Shown here piece by piece: positions 38,172 through 46,412 of a stretch of 64,000 nucleotides of DNA (position 1 is the first letter of the stretch; each line of letters starts with the position of its first letter). The notes below the pieces were generated by a model that saw nothing but the letters and a program-made list of their open reading frames with translations, had not been told where the DNA came from and made no database searches. Source of the stretch: Paenibacillus tundrae (GTDB lineage Bacteria; Bacillota; Bacilli; Paenibacillales; Paenibacillaceae); NCBI RefSeq assembly GCF_030812775.1, contig NZ_JAUSTI010000007.1:291710-355709 (forward strand), given 5' to 3'. The translations under genes were made by a program, and so were the position numbers.

Positions 38172-40460
38172 TTACACAACCGTAGCATAGGTATTACGAG
38201 CAAGTCGCGTTGCCTCAACCATGTTTTGCAGCGATGCAACCGTTTCGTCATAACCACGTGTTTTAAGTCCGCAATCTGGATTAATCCAGAACAATTGTGC
38301 CGGTAACACACGCAAAGCCCGCTGAATCATATCCGTCATTTCTTTCACACTAGGTACACGTGGACTATGAATATCATATACGCCGAGTCCAATGCCAAGC
38401 TTGTATGTGTTCAGCTCAAAGCTATGAATTAATTCACCATGACTCCGTGAGGTTTCAATCGAAATGACATCTGCATCCATGGCTTCAATCGAGCCAATCA
38501 TGTCATGGAATTCGCAATAACACATATGCGTGTGAATTTGTGTCGTTTCCTGTACCGTGCAAGTCGTAATTTTGAATGCCTTCACGGCCCAAGCAAGATA
38601 TGCCTCCTGCTCATTTACCTTAAGTGGGAGCCCTTCACGAACAGCCGGTTCATCCACCTGAATCATGCCGATTCCTGCTTGTTCCAGCGCCTCGACTTCT
38701 TGTCTGAGGGCATAAGCCAGCTGATATGCAATATGTTCTCGCGGGATATCGTCACGGACAAAAGACCAGTTCATAATGGTAATCGGGCCAGTCAACATGC
38801 CTTTCACCGGCTTCTTCGTCTGAGATTGAGCATATACCGTCTCTTCCACCGTCATGTTTCCGTCAAATGCCACATCTCCGAAGATGACAGGTGGCTTCAC
38901 ACAGCGTGATCCATATGATTGCACCCAACCATTCTGCGTGAAGGCGAACCCAGCCAGCTTCTCACCGAAAAATTCAACCATATCCGTGCGCTCGAATTCC
39001 CCATGCACTAACACGTCTAAACCAATCTCTTCCTGAAGCCCGATCCAAGTATCGATATGTTGATGAATAAAATCCGTGTAACGTTCTTGATTCCATTCCC
39101 CTTTGCGCCAGCTCTGACGCGCTTTCCGAACCTCAGCAGATTGAGGAAAACTTCCAATCGTTGTGGTGGGTAGGAGTGGTAGCTGCCACTTATCCTGTTG
39201 TGCGAGATGTCTCTGAGCAAATGGCACAGAACGTACCGGCTCTTGTACCCGAAGTTTCTCCACCGCTTGCTGAACATCACTACGATTGCGCTCATTGGAC
39301 TGATGAAGAGCCAGAATTGCTCGGGCACTCGTATACAGTTGTGTAGCAATGGCGCCAATGCCTGACGTTAGTGCTTGGGTTAAGAGAACCAGTTCATCTA
39401 GCTTTTCATCCGCGAATGCCAAGGCATTTTTCAGTTCAGACGTAAGCTTCGTTTCACGATCCGTTGTTACCGGAACATGCAGTAGGCTACATGAGGATTG
39501 GATGATGAGGCGATCTGGTGATACGATGGCAGACAGTTCATTCAGAAGATCCAGCTTTTCTTGCAGAGAAGATCTCCAGATTCCACGACCATCGATAATA
39601 CCGGCTCCCAGTACCTTGTCCTGTGGAAAAGCAAACGATTGGAGCGATTGTTGGTTCCCGGGCCGTCCATGTACAAAATCAAGTCCAATGCCTTGCACAG
39701 GCAACGCCACAATATCTTGATAACGCTCTACAGCTTCAAAATACGTCTGTAACATAATATTGATTGTAGGTGCAGATGCATGTAATGTTTCGTAGATGGT
39801 TCTCAGGTGTTGCAGATCTTCATCGCTCAATTGCGTAACAAGGATCGGTTCATCAATCTGTACCCACTGCACACCTTCCTGCTGCAATTCTTGAACAATT
39901 TGTACATATAGAGGTAGGAGTCGATTAATCCACGTCCCCGTCTCAGAGGCACTATACCCTTTTGATAACTTCACAAACGTAAGTGGACCAACTAGAACGG
40001 GTTTCCCCTCAATTCCTAATTTCTCCTTCGCCTCTTGGTACGCCACCAGAGGTTTATTCTCCGTAAGTACGGGTGTGAGGCCCGACAATTCCGGTACGAT
40101 GTAATGATAATTCGTGTTGAACCATTTCGTCATCTCGCTGGCAGCGGCATCCCTCGTTCCACGCGCAATCCCATAATACACAGACAATGGTACTTTACCG
40201 CCCTCATATGCAAAGCGCTCAGGAATCAAACCAAACATCGTAGCTGTATCCAATATATGATCATAATAGCTGAAGTCGTTGACTGGAATGTAATCAATGC
40301 CCTTTGCTTGCTGTTTACGCAGATGATTCAAACGAATCTCTTGGAGCTGGCTTTCAAAAGCTTCGTTGTCAATTTTGCCTGCCCAATATGCTTCCAATGC
40401 TTTCTTCCATTCACGATCTGCTCCAATCCGCGGATATCCAAGAACACTACTTTTCACCAT
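38172..40460 (-). CDS. metE: Cobalamin-independent methionine synthase
   Basis: Transfers the methyl of 5-methyltetrahydropteroyl-triglutamate to homocysteine. Seen: N-terminal half KSSVLGYPRIGADREWKKALEAYWAGK and DFSYYDHILDTATMFGLIPERF; C-terminal catalytic half from TTTIGSFPQSAEVR with the zinc ligands in HTHMCYCEF and the last cysteine in INPDCGLKTR. 762 residues, the usual length. The start is the ATG at 40460, preceded by GAGGGG; the frame extends 25 codons upstream without a site and would cross the promoter. No SAM riboswitch or T-box was found ahead of it; instead a LysR-like palindrome overlaps the -35 region (40549-40569). Confidence 0.97.
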   Translation of the reverse strand: MVKSSVLGYPRIGADREWKKALEAYWAGKIDNEAFESQLQEIRLNHLRKQQAKGIDYIPVNDFSYYDHILDTATMFGLIPERFAYEGGKVPLSVYYGIARGTRDAAASEMTKWFNTNYHYIVPELSGLTPVLTENKPLVAYQEAKEKLGIEGKPVLVGPLTFVKLSKGYSASETGTWINRLLPLYVQIVQELQQEGVQWVQIDEPILVTQLSDEDLQHLRTIYETLHASAPTINIMLQTYFEAVERYQDIVALPVQGIGLDFVHGRPGNQQSLQSFAFPQDKVLGAGIIDGRGIWRSSLQEKLDLLNELSAIVSPDRLIIQSSCSLLHVPVTTDRETKLTSELKNALAFADEKLDELVLLTQALTSGIGAIATQLYTSARAILALHQSNERNRSDVQQAVEKLRVQEPVRSVPFAQRHLAQQDKWQLPLLPTTTIGSFPQSAEVRKARQSWRKGEWNQERYTDFIHQHIDTWIGLQEEIGLDVLVHGEFERTDMVEFFGEKLAGFAFTQNGWVQSYGSRCVKPPVIFGDVAFDGNMTVEETVYAQSQTKKPVKGMLTGPITIMNWSFVRDDIPREHIAYQLAYALRQEVEALEQAGIGMIQVDEPAVREGLPLKVNEQEAYLAWAVKAFKITTCTVQETTQIHTHMCYCEFHDMIGSIEAMDADVISIETSRSHGELIHSFELNTYKLGIGLGVYDIHSPRVPSVKEMTDMIQRALRVLPAQLFWINPDCGLKTRGYDETVASLQNMVEATRLARNTYATVV

Positions 40461-40538
40461 ATGATATTTCCCCTCTGCACTTCGATTTGTTATATCAAAA
40501 GTTATCACAGAAAGGCTTGTGCCATGTAATTCCATAAA

Positions 40539-40569
40539 ATTATACCCAGCTATAGCTTAAGGCTATAGC
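40539..40569 (-). promoter_or_regulatory. metE promoter with LysR-type (MetR-like) operator
   Basis: The minus strand has TATAAT (40539-40544) and, four bases upstream, GCTATAGC-nnnnn-GCTATAGC (40549-40569). The core TATAGC-n7-type palindrome resembles MetR/MtaR boxes that control metE in other Firmicutes. There is no good -35, so activation by a LysR regulator fits. Confidence 0.55.
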
Positions 40570-40722
40570 AAAGAGTATTTTTCAATATAGATTAATTACG
40601 CCAATATTGAGGATGTCCCGGAAAGGGAAACATGAATTAAGCTAGAATTAAGACTGTGTTTTTATATACATAAGCTCGGGCAGTTATACTGAGGAAAATA
40701 CAGCGAGAGAGTATGTGATGAC

Positions 40723-41700
40723 ATGAAAAAATGGAGAAAACGACTACGAATTACAGCCATTGCGGGACTTGCGTTGATTCTGGTTCTTCTGGGATCAGGC
40801 GTGGTTTATCAGCAGGTAGAGACAAGAAAAGATTTGAACAATTTCACACCCCCAGGCAAGCTCTACAAAGTACATGGAGAAAATATGCACCTCTATACAG
40901 GTGGTCAAGGTGATGTTACAGTGGTCATGGCATCCGGTTGGGGTACGGCTAACCCCTATGTAGATTATTATCCTTTATATGAACAATTATCTCCCTACAC
41001 CAAGTTCGCGGTGTATGACCGATTCGGTTATGGTTATAGTGAGGTAACCGACAAAAAGCGAGACGTGGATAGCATTGCGGAGGAATTACATGAGTTATTA
41101 ACGACATCTGGACAACAACCACCTTACATACTCGTCGGGCACTCCCTTGGGTCGCTTGAAACGCTGCGATATGCTCAGAAGTACCCGAATGAAGTAAAAG
41201 GCATTATGATGATAGATGGGGGTAGCCCGGAGTATTATGCAAAAGACGAAGATAATTTAGCCGATGTCATTGGTGGCTTTATGAATCAATTCCGTATTCA
41301 AACGGGGCTGTTCCGATTGTCTCTACAATCCGAACCTGTCTTGGAAGCAACCCGTGCTAATCGTAACAACCTGAAATTTGTACCTGATGAGTTAAAACAA
41401 GTCGATACAACGGCTCTGCTGCTTAACTATGGGAATGCCAACACCGTGGATGAATTACGTGAGATGAATGCCAATGCAACAGTCGTAATGAATCATACGA
41501 AACCTCTATCTGTACCACTAACGATTCTAACTGCAGATTATTTGGGATCTAGTGAAGCGATCTGGGATCAAACTCAAACTGAATTCACATCCTGGTCAAC
41601 ACAACCCAAACACGTGACGGTGAAAGATTCTGAGCATTATGTTCATCAGTATCATCCAGAGCAAGTAGCTGATGAAATATTAGAATTAGCAGCCAAATAA
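40723..41700 (+). CDS. Membrane-anchored alpha/beta hydrolase
   Basis: A single N-terminal helix (about 9-28: ITAIAGLALILVLLGSGVVY after KKWRKRLR) anchors or exports the protein. The hydrolase core follows: the oxyanion strand VVMASGWGT, YDRFGYGYSE, nucleophile elbow GHSLGS (Ser about 141) and a C-terminal His in SEHYVHQYHPEQV. The acid residue is probably in the ILTADY strand. These marks fit the general alpha/beta hydrolase superfamily with a haloalkane-dehalogenase-like order; the substrate is unknown. Monocistronic, divergent from metE, with a strong terminator. Length 325 aa. Confidence 0.88.
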   Translation: MKKWRKRLRITAIAGLALILVLLGSGVVYQQVETRKDLNNFTPPGKLYKVHGENMHLYTGGQGDVTVVMASGWGTANPYVDYYPLYEQLSPYTKFAVYDRFGYGYSEVTDKKRDVDSIAEELHELLTTSGQQPPYILVGHSLGSLETLRYAQKYPNEVKGIMMIDGGSPEYYAKDEDNLADVIGGFMNQFRIQTGLFRLSLQSEPVLEATRANRNNLKFVPDELKQVDTTALLLNYGNANTVDELREMNANATVVMNHTKPLSVPLTILTADYLGSSEAIWDQTQTEFTSWSTQPKHVTVKDSEHYVHQYHPEQVADEILELAAK

Positions 41701-41761
41701 GTAACGCTTCATATCAATGACATTCATATCAGAATAATGACTTAATGTTATTAGTTTCACT

Positions 41762-41796
41762 CCCCTCAACGATAAGTAAATCGTTGGGGGTTTTAT
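41762..41796 (+). terminator. Terminator of the hydrolase gene
   Basis: CCCC-TCAACGAT / ATCGTTG-GGGG with TTTTAT after it. Confidence 0.9.
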
Positions 41797-41808
41797 ATCT
41801 TTTGCCGA

Positions 41809-42456
41809 TTATCCAATCAGGGATAAACCATTTCTATGAGATAGAAATTGGTCTAGCGCCTCCCGCATATCCTTAGACGTAAGTCCATGTCGGTTGAAGT
41901 AGTTGTGAATATGCTCGAACCCACTCCAATCCTGATTGCAAATCTGCTGTATTTTGCGATTGAACTTCTCTTCAGCAGCTTCTCGCCTAGAACCTATAGG
42001 TTCACATAACCAGAAATCAGTTCTCTTCACGTCACCGCACTTTGTCCATAATAAGTTCTCATACTGGATGACATCCCAATCCTGAAAACCTGCTCTAATC
42101 TGTTGGATTTCTGTTGTGAGGATATCATTCATTAATTGAGGTGGAATGTGTCCATACGTATCTCGATACTGTCTCAGATTAAGCGCGTCAACCCACTGAC
42201 TAAGGACATACTTTCCTGAAGAATATGCGTACAGTTTAGGCACGAATGCACAGTTTTGCATTGTTGATATGGCCTCACACTCGATCTCTCCATCTATTTT
42301 TCCACGTGTACTATACACTTTAAGGCTATAGTCTTTAATTCTATACACAACAGAACGCTGACCGATTAAGGAAGCTTGCATCGTTAGATGTCCATTGGCA
42401 TCATAGTGAGCAAGTAACTCTTTCATATTTGAAGGTATAGGATTCACAATGTTCAT
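41809..42456 (-). CDS. Kinase-like-fold protein of unknown function
   Basis: 215 residues, soluble. The first part reads like a protein-kinase N lobe: SVVYRIKDYSLKVYS (beta strand with a lysine), an EIECEAISTM helix and a hinge-like KYVLSQWVDALNL. The catalytic-loop position reads FQDWDVIQYENLLW, lacking the usual H-x-D but keeping an Asn, and a DFW replaces DFG. It may be a degenerate kinase or phosphotransferase; the match is weak and done by eye. AAGGAG precedes the ATG. It stands alone between terminators. A real gene is likely, its function is not known. Confidence 0.65.
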   Translation of the reverse strand: MNIVNPIPSNMKELLAHYDANGHLTMQASLIGQRSVVYRIKDYSLKVYSTRGKIDGEIECEAISTMQNCAFVPKLYAYSSGKYVLSQWVDALNLRQYRDTYGHIPPQLMNDILTTEIQQIRAGFQDWDVIQYENLLWTKCGDVKRTDFWLCEPIGSRREAAEEKFNRKIQQICNQDWSGFEHIHNYFNRHGLTSKDMREALDQFLSHRNGLSLIG

Positions 42457-42666
42457 AATCAGATCTCCTTGTTGTTCTATTCAGACTAAAACGTTTTCAA
42501 ATAAACAAGATTACCTTTGTACATACTATTTTATCTTTAATAATTGGTATGAACATATACAATATGGTCAAAACATGAAGTATTTGCTCTGAAAATTTCG
42601 AAGCCATCCAACTTACGTCGTTTATAATTTCACTTTAAAGGTTGGAACCCGTTTCACGTCAAGACA

Positions 42667-42714
42667 CAAAAAAACGGCACCTCCCTGCATAAACAGGAAG
42701 TGTACCGTCTTTTT
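42667..42714 (-). terminator. Terminator of the DHA2 exporter gene
   Basis: The minus-strand stem GACGGTAC..CTTCCTG / CAGGGAGGTGCCGT is followed by TTTTTTTG. It lies 25 bases past the MFS stop codon. Confidence 0.85.
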
Positions 42715-42736
42715 AACGTTTAATATCTAATCTTTA

Positions 42737-44230
42737 TTAATGCATAGGACCTTGCTGACCCTGTTGGTTACCTACTTTAACACGTTTAATGAAGAAGGAA
42801 ATGACCAGTCCGATTAGCGCAAGCACTAGTGCAAAAACAAAGGCATTTTGTACACCAGATGTGAAACCTGCCAATTGATTCTCAGGACTTTCAGGGTTCG
42901 CCACTCCGCTTAAGAAGCGAGTCTGACCAGCACTCAGAATACTTACAGCTACAGCCGTACCAATCGCACCCGATACTTGTTGGAGTGTATTCATGATTGC
43001 TGTACCATGAGGATAATATGCTGGTGGCAATTGGTTCAAACCGTTTGTTTGAGCAGGCATCATGATCATCGAGATTCCGACCATCATAAATACATGTAAT
43101 GTAATGATTGTACCCAATGCTGTGGTTGCTGTAATCGTTGAATACATAAATAGAACAACCGCAACAACTGCAAGCCCAATTCTAACGAGCCATTTCGGGC
43201 CGAATTTATCGAAGAGACGTCCCATGACCGGAGACAAGAATCCATTGAGCAAGCTACCCGGCAATAATACAAGTCCCGCAGTCAATGCTGTAACTGCCAT
43301 CCCTTGTTGCAAGAACATTGGGAGAATCAGCATGGAGGACAACATCATCATCATACAGATGAAGATCAAGATCAGACCGATTGTGAACATCGGATATTTG
43401 AAAGCTCGCAGATCCATCATAGGTTGCTTCATTTTCAATTGGCGGATGCTGAAGATTAACAAGGACAGCACACCAATAACGAGCGTAATCACTACGACTG
43501 GACTTGTCCATCCACCGCCGGTATCTCCATGACCACCTGCACTACTGAATCCATATACAATACCGCCGAATCCAAGTGTAGATAGAACGATGGAAAGCAC
43601 ATCGATTTTTGGCTTCGTTAACGTCGAAATATTCGGCAAGAACAGCAAGCCACAAATTAAGGAAATTACGAAGAATGGCAACGAAATCCAGAAGATCCAG
43701 TGCCAGCTCAGATTAGCCAAGATCAGACCCGAGATACTCGGACCACTAGCAGGTGCGAACATAATAACGAGACCGATCAGACCCATAGCTGCACCGCGTT
43801 TTTCAATCGGGAAAATAACCAAAATGGTGTTGAACATAAGCGGAAGAAGTAATGCTGTACCGACCGCTTGTAATACCCTAGCCACCAATAAAATTTCGAA
43901 GCTGGGTGCAAGAGCAGCTACAAATGTTCCTGCTATGGAGAATATCAGAGAAGTTGTGAACAACTGTCTCGTTGTAAACCATTGTAACAACATACCGGAT
44001 ACCGGCACCAGAATACCTAGAACGAGCAAGTATCCTGTAGTCAACCATTGGATCGTCGTTGGACCAACTTCCAGCAATCCCATCAGTGGTGTTAATGCCA
44101 CATTCAATGCTGTCTCGCCAAACAATCCGATAAATCCACTTAATAACATTGCAAATAAGATTGGAAACACCTTATATTGCTTTGTTTCTTCCTGGTTCTG
44201 TACAGAACCGCCTTTCATGGAAGCCTCCAC
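42737..44230 (-). CDS. MFS multidrug exporter, DHA2 family, LmrB-like
   Basis: 497 residues with 14 hydrophobic helices. DHA2 motifs seen: TTIQWLTTGYLLVLGILVPVSGMLLQWF, the proton-site helix VARVLQAVGTALLLPLMFNTILVIFP, KRGAAMGLIGLV and PTNGLNQLP-like ending. The start is a GTG at 44230 with GAGGAGG 8 bases upstream; an ATG four codons later also has GGAGG before it, so the two are hard to separate. It lies directly downstream of a TetR regulator of the LmrA type on the same strand, a pair known in Bacillus as lmrA-lmrB. By family it exports lincosamide-like drugs or other hydrophobic compounds. Paralogous to the gene at base 1. Confidence 0.9.
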   Translation of the reverse strand: MEASMKGGSVQNQEETKQYKVFPILFAMLLSGFIGLFGETALNVALTPLMGLLEVGPTTIQWLTTGYLLVLGILVPVSGMLLQWFTTRQLFTTSLIFSIAGTFVAALAPSFEILLVARVLQAVGTALLLPLMFNTILVIFPIEKRGAAMGLIGLVIMFAPASGPSISGLILANLSWHWIFWISLPFFVISLICGLLFLPNISTLTKPKIDVLSIVLSTLGFGGIVYGFSSAGGHGDTGGGWTSPVVVITLVIGVLSLLIFSIRQLKMKQPMMDLRAFKYPMFTIGLILIFICMMMMLSSMLILPMFLQQGMAVTALTAGLVLLPGSLLNGFLSPVMGRLFDKFGPKWLVRIGLAVVAVVLFMYSTITATTALGTIITLHVFMMVGISMIMMPAQTNGLNQLPPAYYPHGTAIMNTLQQVSGAIGTAVAVSILSAGQTRFLSGVANPESPENQLAGFTSGVQNAFVFALVLALIGLVISFFIKRVKVGNQQGQQGPMH

Positions 44231-44273
44231 GATCCCATCCTCCTCAAACGTTTCAAACTATTTCTCTCTTTGT

Positions 44274-44306
44274 CTATATAAATGAACTAATGTTCAGTTT
44301 ATATAG
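44274..44306. promoter_or_regulatory. Operator-like palindrome between TetR and MFS genes
   Basis: CTATATAAA-TGAAC-TAAT-GTTCA-GTTTATATAG: the inner TGAAC/GTTCA arms are perfect and the outer arms pair with one offset. It is 44-76 bases upstream of the MFS start, where a TetR dimer could act. Confidence 0.6.
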
Positions 44307-44312
44307 CTTTAC

Positions 44313-44891
44313 TTATATGGCGTTTTTCGCCGCTACCGATAAGTAATCAGCAGCCGTCAGCAGAGGCTGTTTGTCCTGATTTGTCAGGCTGATAATCAGT
44401 GCTCCCTCCATCATGGAGATGATCAGAAGTGCTGTATCACGTGCTTTATCTTCACCCATGCCATCCAATAACAAATGTTTTTTGATGATCTGCTGCCAAT
44501 CGGCAAAAACGCCCTGACACGCAATTCGCAATTGTTGACTGATACAGGAAGTCTCTACGGCTGCCCAAAAACTAAATGGCAAGAAACCCGTAAATCCCGC
44601 GGCTTCCGTCTCATCAGCCAAGTCGTGTATAAATTGCTGAATGGCGTCTCCAGTATTGTCATGTGCAGCAAACGTCTCTTCAAACACCTGTAGGATATGC
44701 TGATTGGCTTTCTCAATGCATACGTGTGCCAGCTCTTCCTTGCCGCTTGGGAAATAATGATACAACGATCCCTTCGGCGTACCGCTCTCCTTGATGATCT
44801 GATTCAGACCTGTCGCATGATATCCTTGTGAAAAAAACAGTCTCGCTGCTGTGCTGACAATAAGCTCTCTAGCATTGGACTTTTCACTCAT
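44313..44891 (-). CDS. TetR family regulator, LmrA/QdoR (YxaF)-like
   Basis: The N-terminal TetR domain RELIVSTAARLFFSQGYHATGLNQIIKESGTPKGSLYHYFPSGKEEL matches the LmrA/YxaF group (GLNQII and PKGSLYHYFP). The C-terminal ligand part contains FTGFLPFSFWAAVETS. Family members bind flavonoids or drugs and repress an LmrB-type exporter; the downstream gene is exactly such an exporter, so this is probably its autoregulated repressor. A palindrome 20 bases upstream of its start matches the published LmrA/YxaF box in one half. 192 aa, GAAGGA before the ATG. Confidence 0.9.
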   Translation of the reverse strand: MSEKSNARELIVSTAARLFFSQGYHATGLNQIIKESGTPKGSLYHYFPSGKEELAHVCIEKANQHILQVFEETFAAHDNTGDAIQQFIHDLADETEAAGFTGFLPFSFWAAVETSCISQQLRIACQGVFADWQQIIKKHLLLDGMGEDKARDTALLIISMMEGALIISLTNQDKQPLLTAADYLSVAAKNAI

Positions 44892-44910
44892 GGAGCCACT
44901 TCCTTCAAAA

Positions 44911-44936
44911 AATTATAACAATCGGTCTATATAATT
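44911..44936. promoter_or_regulatory. LmrA/QdoR-box-like operator upstream of the TetR gene
   Basis: Palindromic arms AATTATA (44911-44917) and TATAATT (44930-44936) flank a centre whose right half CGGTCTATATA equals the known LmrA/YxaF box half (YGGTCTATATW). Sits 20 bases before the regulator start codon. Confidence 0.65.
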
Positions 44937-44987
44937 AAAACCGCATTTGAATGCATTGTCAATCATTTGTTTTAATTTTTAACTTCC

Positions 44988-45548
44988 TTATTTTGAATAG
45001 TGAATTACCATACTCATTTTCGTCGTAACCGCTCCAGAATGTTGGTATGCATGCGGTCTATTCGCTCGGAAACGAATGGATTCCCCCGCTCGAATCCTGT
45101 ACTCCTCTTCCTCTATGCGAATGACAACTTCTCCTTCGAAGACCGTAATAAATTCCTCACTTCCTTCAATATGAGGCTCTGCTTGTAGATCAGCTTCCAG
45201 ATCCATTTCCATCATATACATCTCAAAGTGACGTCCATCCTCAAATGGAAAATGGGGATAGATTCGTATTTTTCCATTGTTCTCAATCCATGGCTGGACA
45301 TCCGATCGTGTCACAAGAAGAGTATCTGAAGCCGGTTCATGAATTAATGATGTAAAAGAGGTCTTCAATCCGTTAGCAATCTTCCATACGGTTGCAATGG
45401 TTGGATTAGATACACCACGCTCAATCTGCCCTAACATTGTCTTACTAATCCCCGTTAATTCAGCTACCTTATCTAGACTTAACTTTCGTTCTTCCCGGAT
45501 TGACTTCAAATTTTGCGCCAGGATCGTATTAACCTGGTTCTTCACCAT
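44988..45548 (-). CDS. XRE family regulator with C-terminal cupin domain
   Basis: Residues 8-65 are a Cro/CI-type helix-turn-helix (LKSIREERKLSLDKVAELTGISKTMLGQIERGVSNPTIATVWKIANGL). Residues about 105-180 form a small cupin barrel (EGSEEFITVFEGEVVIRIEEEEYRIRAGESIRFRANRPHAYQH). This layout is common for regulators of amino-acid or polyamine genes. It is divergent from a LysE-type exporter; the 145-base gap holds two copies of a 16-base palindrome, one over this gene's own promoter (-10 at 45582-45587). 186 aa. Confidence 0.92.
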   Translation of the reverse strand: MVKNQVNTILAQNLKSIREERKLSLDKVAELTGISKTMLGQIERGVSNPTIATVWKIANGLKTSFTSLIHEPASDTLLVTRSDVQPWIENNGKIRIYPHFPFEDGRHFEMYMMEMDLEADLQAEPHIEGSEEFITVFEGEVVIRIEEEEYRIRAGESIRFRANRPHAYQHSGAVTTKMSMVIHYSK

Positions 45549-45581
45549 GCCTCACTCTCCATTCTTTTTCTTCTGTACTCT

Positions 45582-45650
45582 ATTATAAACCTATTGTGCG
45601 TTATAAAGCACATATTGTACAATAAAATAAATTCGTGCATTATAAAGCAC
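45582..45650. promoter_or_regulatory. Duplicated palindromic operators between XRE and LysE genes
   Basis: GTGCGTTATAAAGCAC at 45596-45611 and GTGCATTATAAAGCAC at 45635-45650, each an inverted repeat GTGCnTTATAAnGCAC, repeat distance 39 bases. Between them is a third palindrome ATTGTACAAT (45614-45623). The first copy lies in the -10/-35 interval of the regulator gene (-10 box TATAAT, minus strand, 45582-45587); the second overlaps a TATAAA near the exporter gene. Likely binding sites of the XRE-cupin regulator. Confidence 0.75.
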
Positions 45651-45693
45651 AAAAATACTTTATATGGCACATAAAAAAGGATATGGAGACTAT

Positions 45694-46281
45694 ATGTTTA
45701 TTATTCCGTTACTGATCTATGCTATCGTATCTTCCTTCAGCCCAGGACCTAATAACATTATCGCAATGACAAGCGGACGAGATCATGGGTTCAGCAAAAC
45801 ACTTCCTTTTATAGGAGGAGTCGCATTAAGTTGTATGATCATTATGATACTCTCCAGCTATTTCAGCCTAATGCTTCATCAATTCATTCCGACCGTCCGT
45901 CCTATACTTAATCTATTGGGATGTATGTACATGCTCTATTTAGCTGTAAAAGTCATGTTAAGTCATTCCAAAAAGAACAACGCTTTACGCACTTCTCCCT
46001 ATAGCTTCAGGTTTGGTTGCGTGCTGCAATTCATCAACCCGAAGGTCATCATATATGGTCTGACTGCTATCTCCATGTTTGTCATTCCACTAGGACATTC
46101 ACACCACCATCTAATCTTATTCTCGTTACTACTAACATTGATTGGGATTAGTGCCAATATGACATGGGCACTCTGTGGTTCGTTATTCCAGAACTTATTG
46201 TTGAGACATGAAAGGATTTTCAATATGTTGATGGGAGTCATGCTTATCTTCAGTGCCGTATCCATCTTAGTTTCTAAGTAG
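45694..46281 (+). CDS. LysE/RhtB family amino-acid exporter
   Basis: 195 residues with six hydrophobic helices. The first, IIPLLIYAIVSSFSPGPNNIIAMTSGRDHGFSKTLPFIGGVALSC, contains the SPGPNN and G-rich segments that define LysE/RhtB. Later YRFGCVLQFINPKVIIYGLT fits the family's NPK region. The start at 45694 is chosen because GGAG lies 6 bases upstream; the frame begins ten codons earlier without a site. It should export an amino acid or related compound under control of the divergent XRE-cupin regulator. A hairpin with AGCGTTCA arms follows. Confidence 0.88.
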   Translation: MFIIPLLIYAIVSSFSPGPNNIIAMTSGRDHGFSKTLPFIGGVALSCMIIMILSSYFSLMLHQFIPTVRPILNLLGCMYMLYLAVKVMLSHSKKNNALRTSPYSFRFGCVLQFINPKVIIYGLTAISMFVIPLGHSHHHLILFSLLLTLIGISANMTWALCGSLFQNLLLRHERIFNMLMGVMLIFSAVSILVSK

Positions 46282-46291
46282 AACACAAGCA

Positions 46292-46323
46292 AGCGTTCAT
46301 CCCCCACAGCGGAGTTGAACGCT
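46292..46323 (+). terminator. Hairpin after the LysE-type gene
   Basis: AGCGTTCA / TGAACGCT arms with a 16-base loop. The U-run is weak. Confidence 0.4.
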
Positions 46324-46412
46324 CATATACTTATATAATAGTCATATTTCGTTTGAATCATTTCATGCATGTTAACTATTTCATTATCTGTACTTCCCTG
46401 TTTTTAAACTCG

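Noticed and set aside
40461..40722. SAM riboswitch or T-box before metE
   Set aside because: The leader is under 100 bases and shows none of the conserved stems or specifier/T-box sequence.
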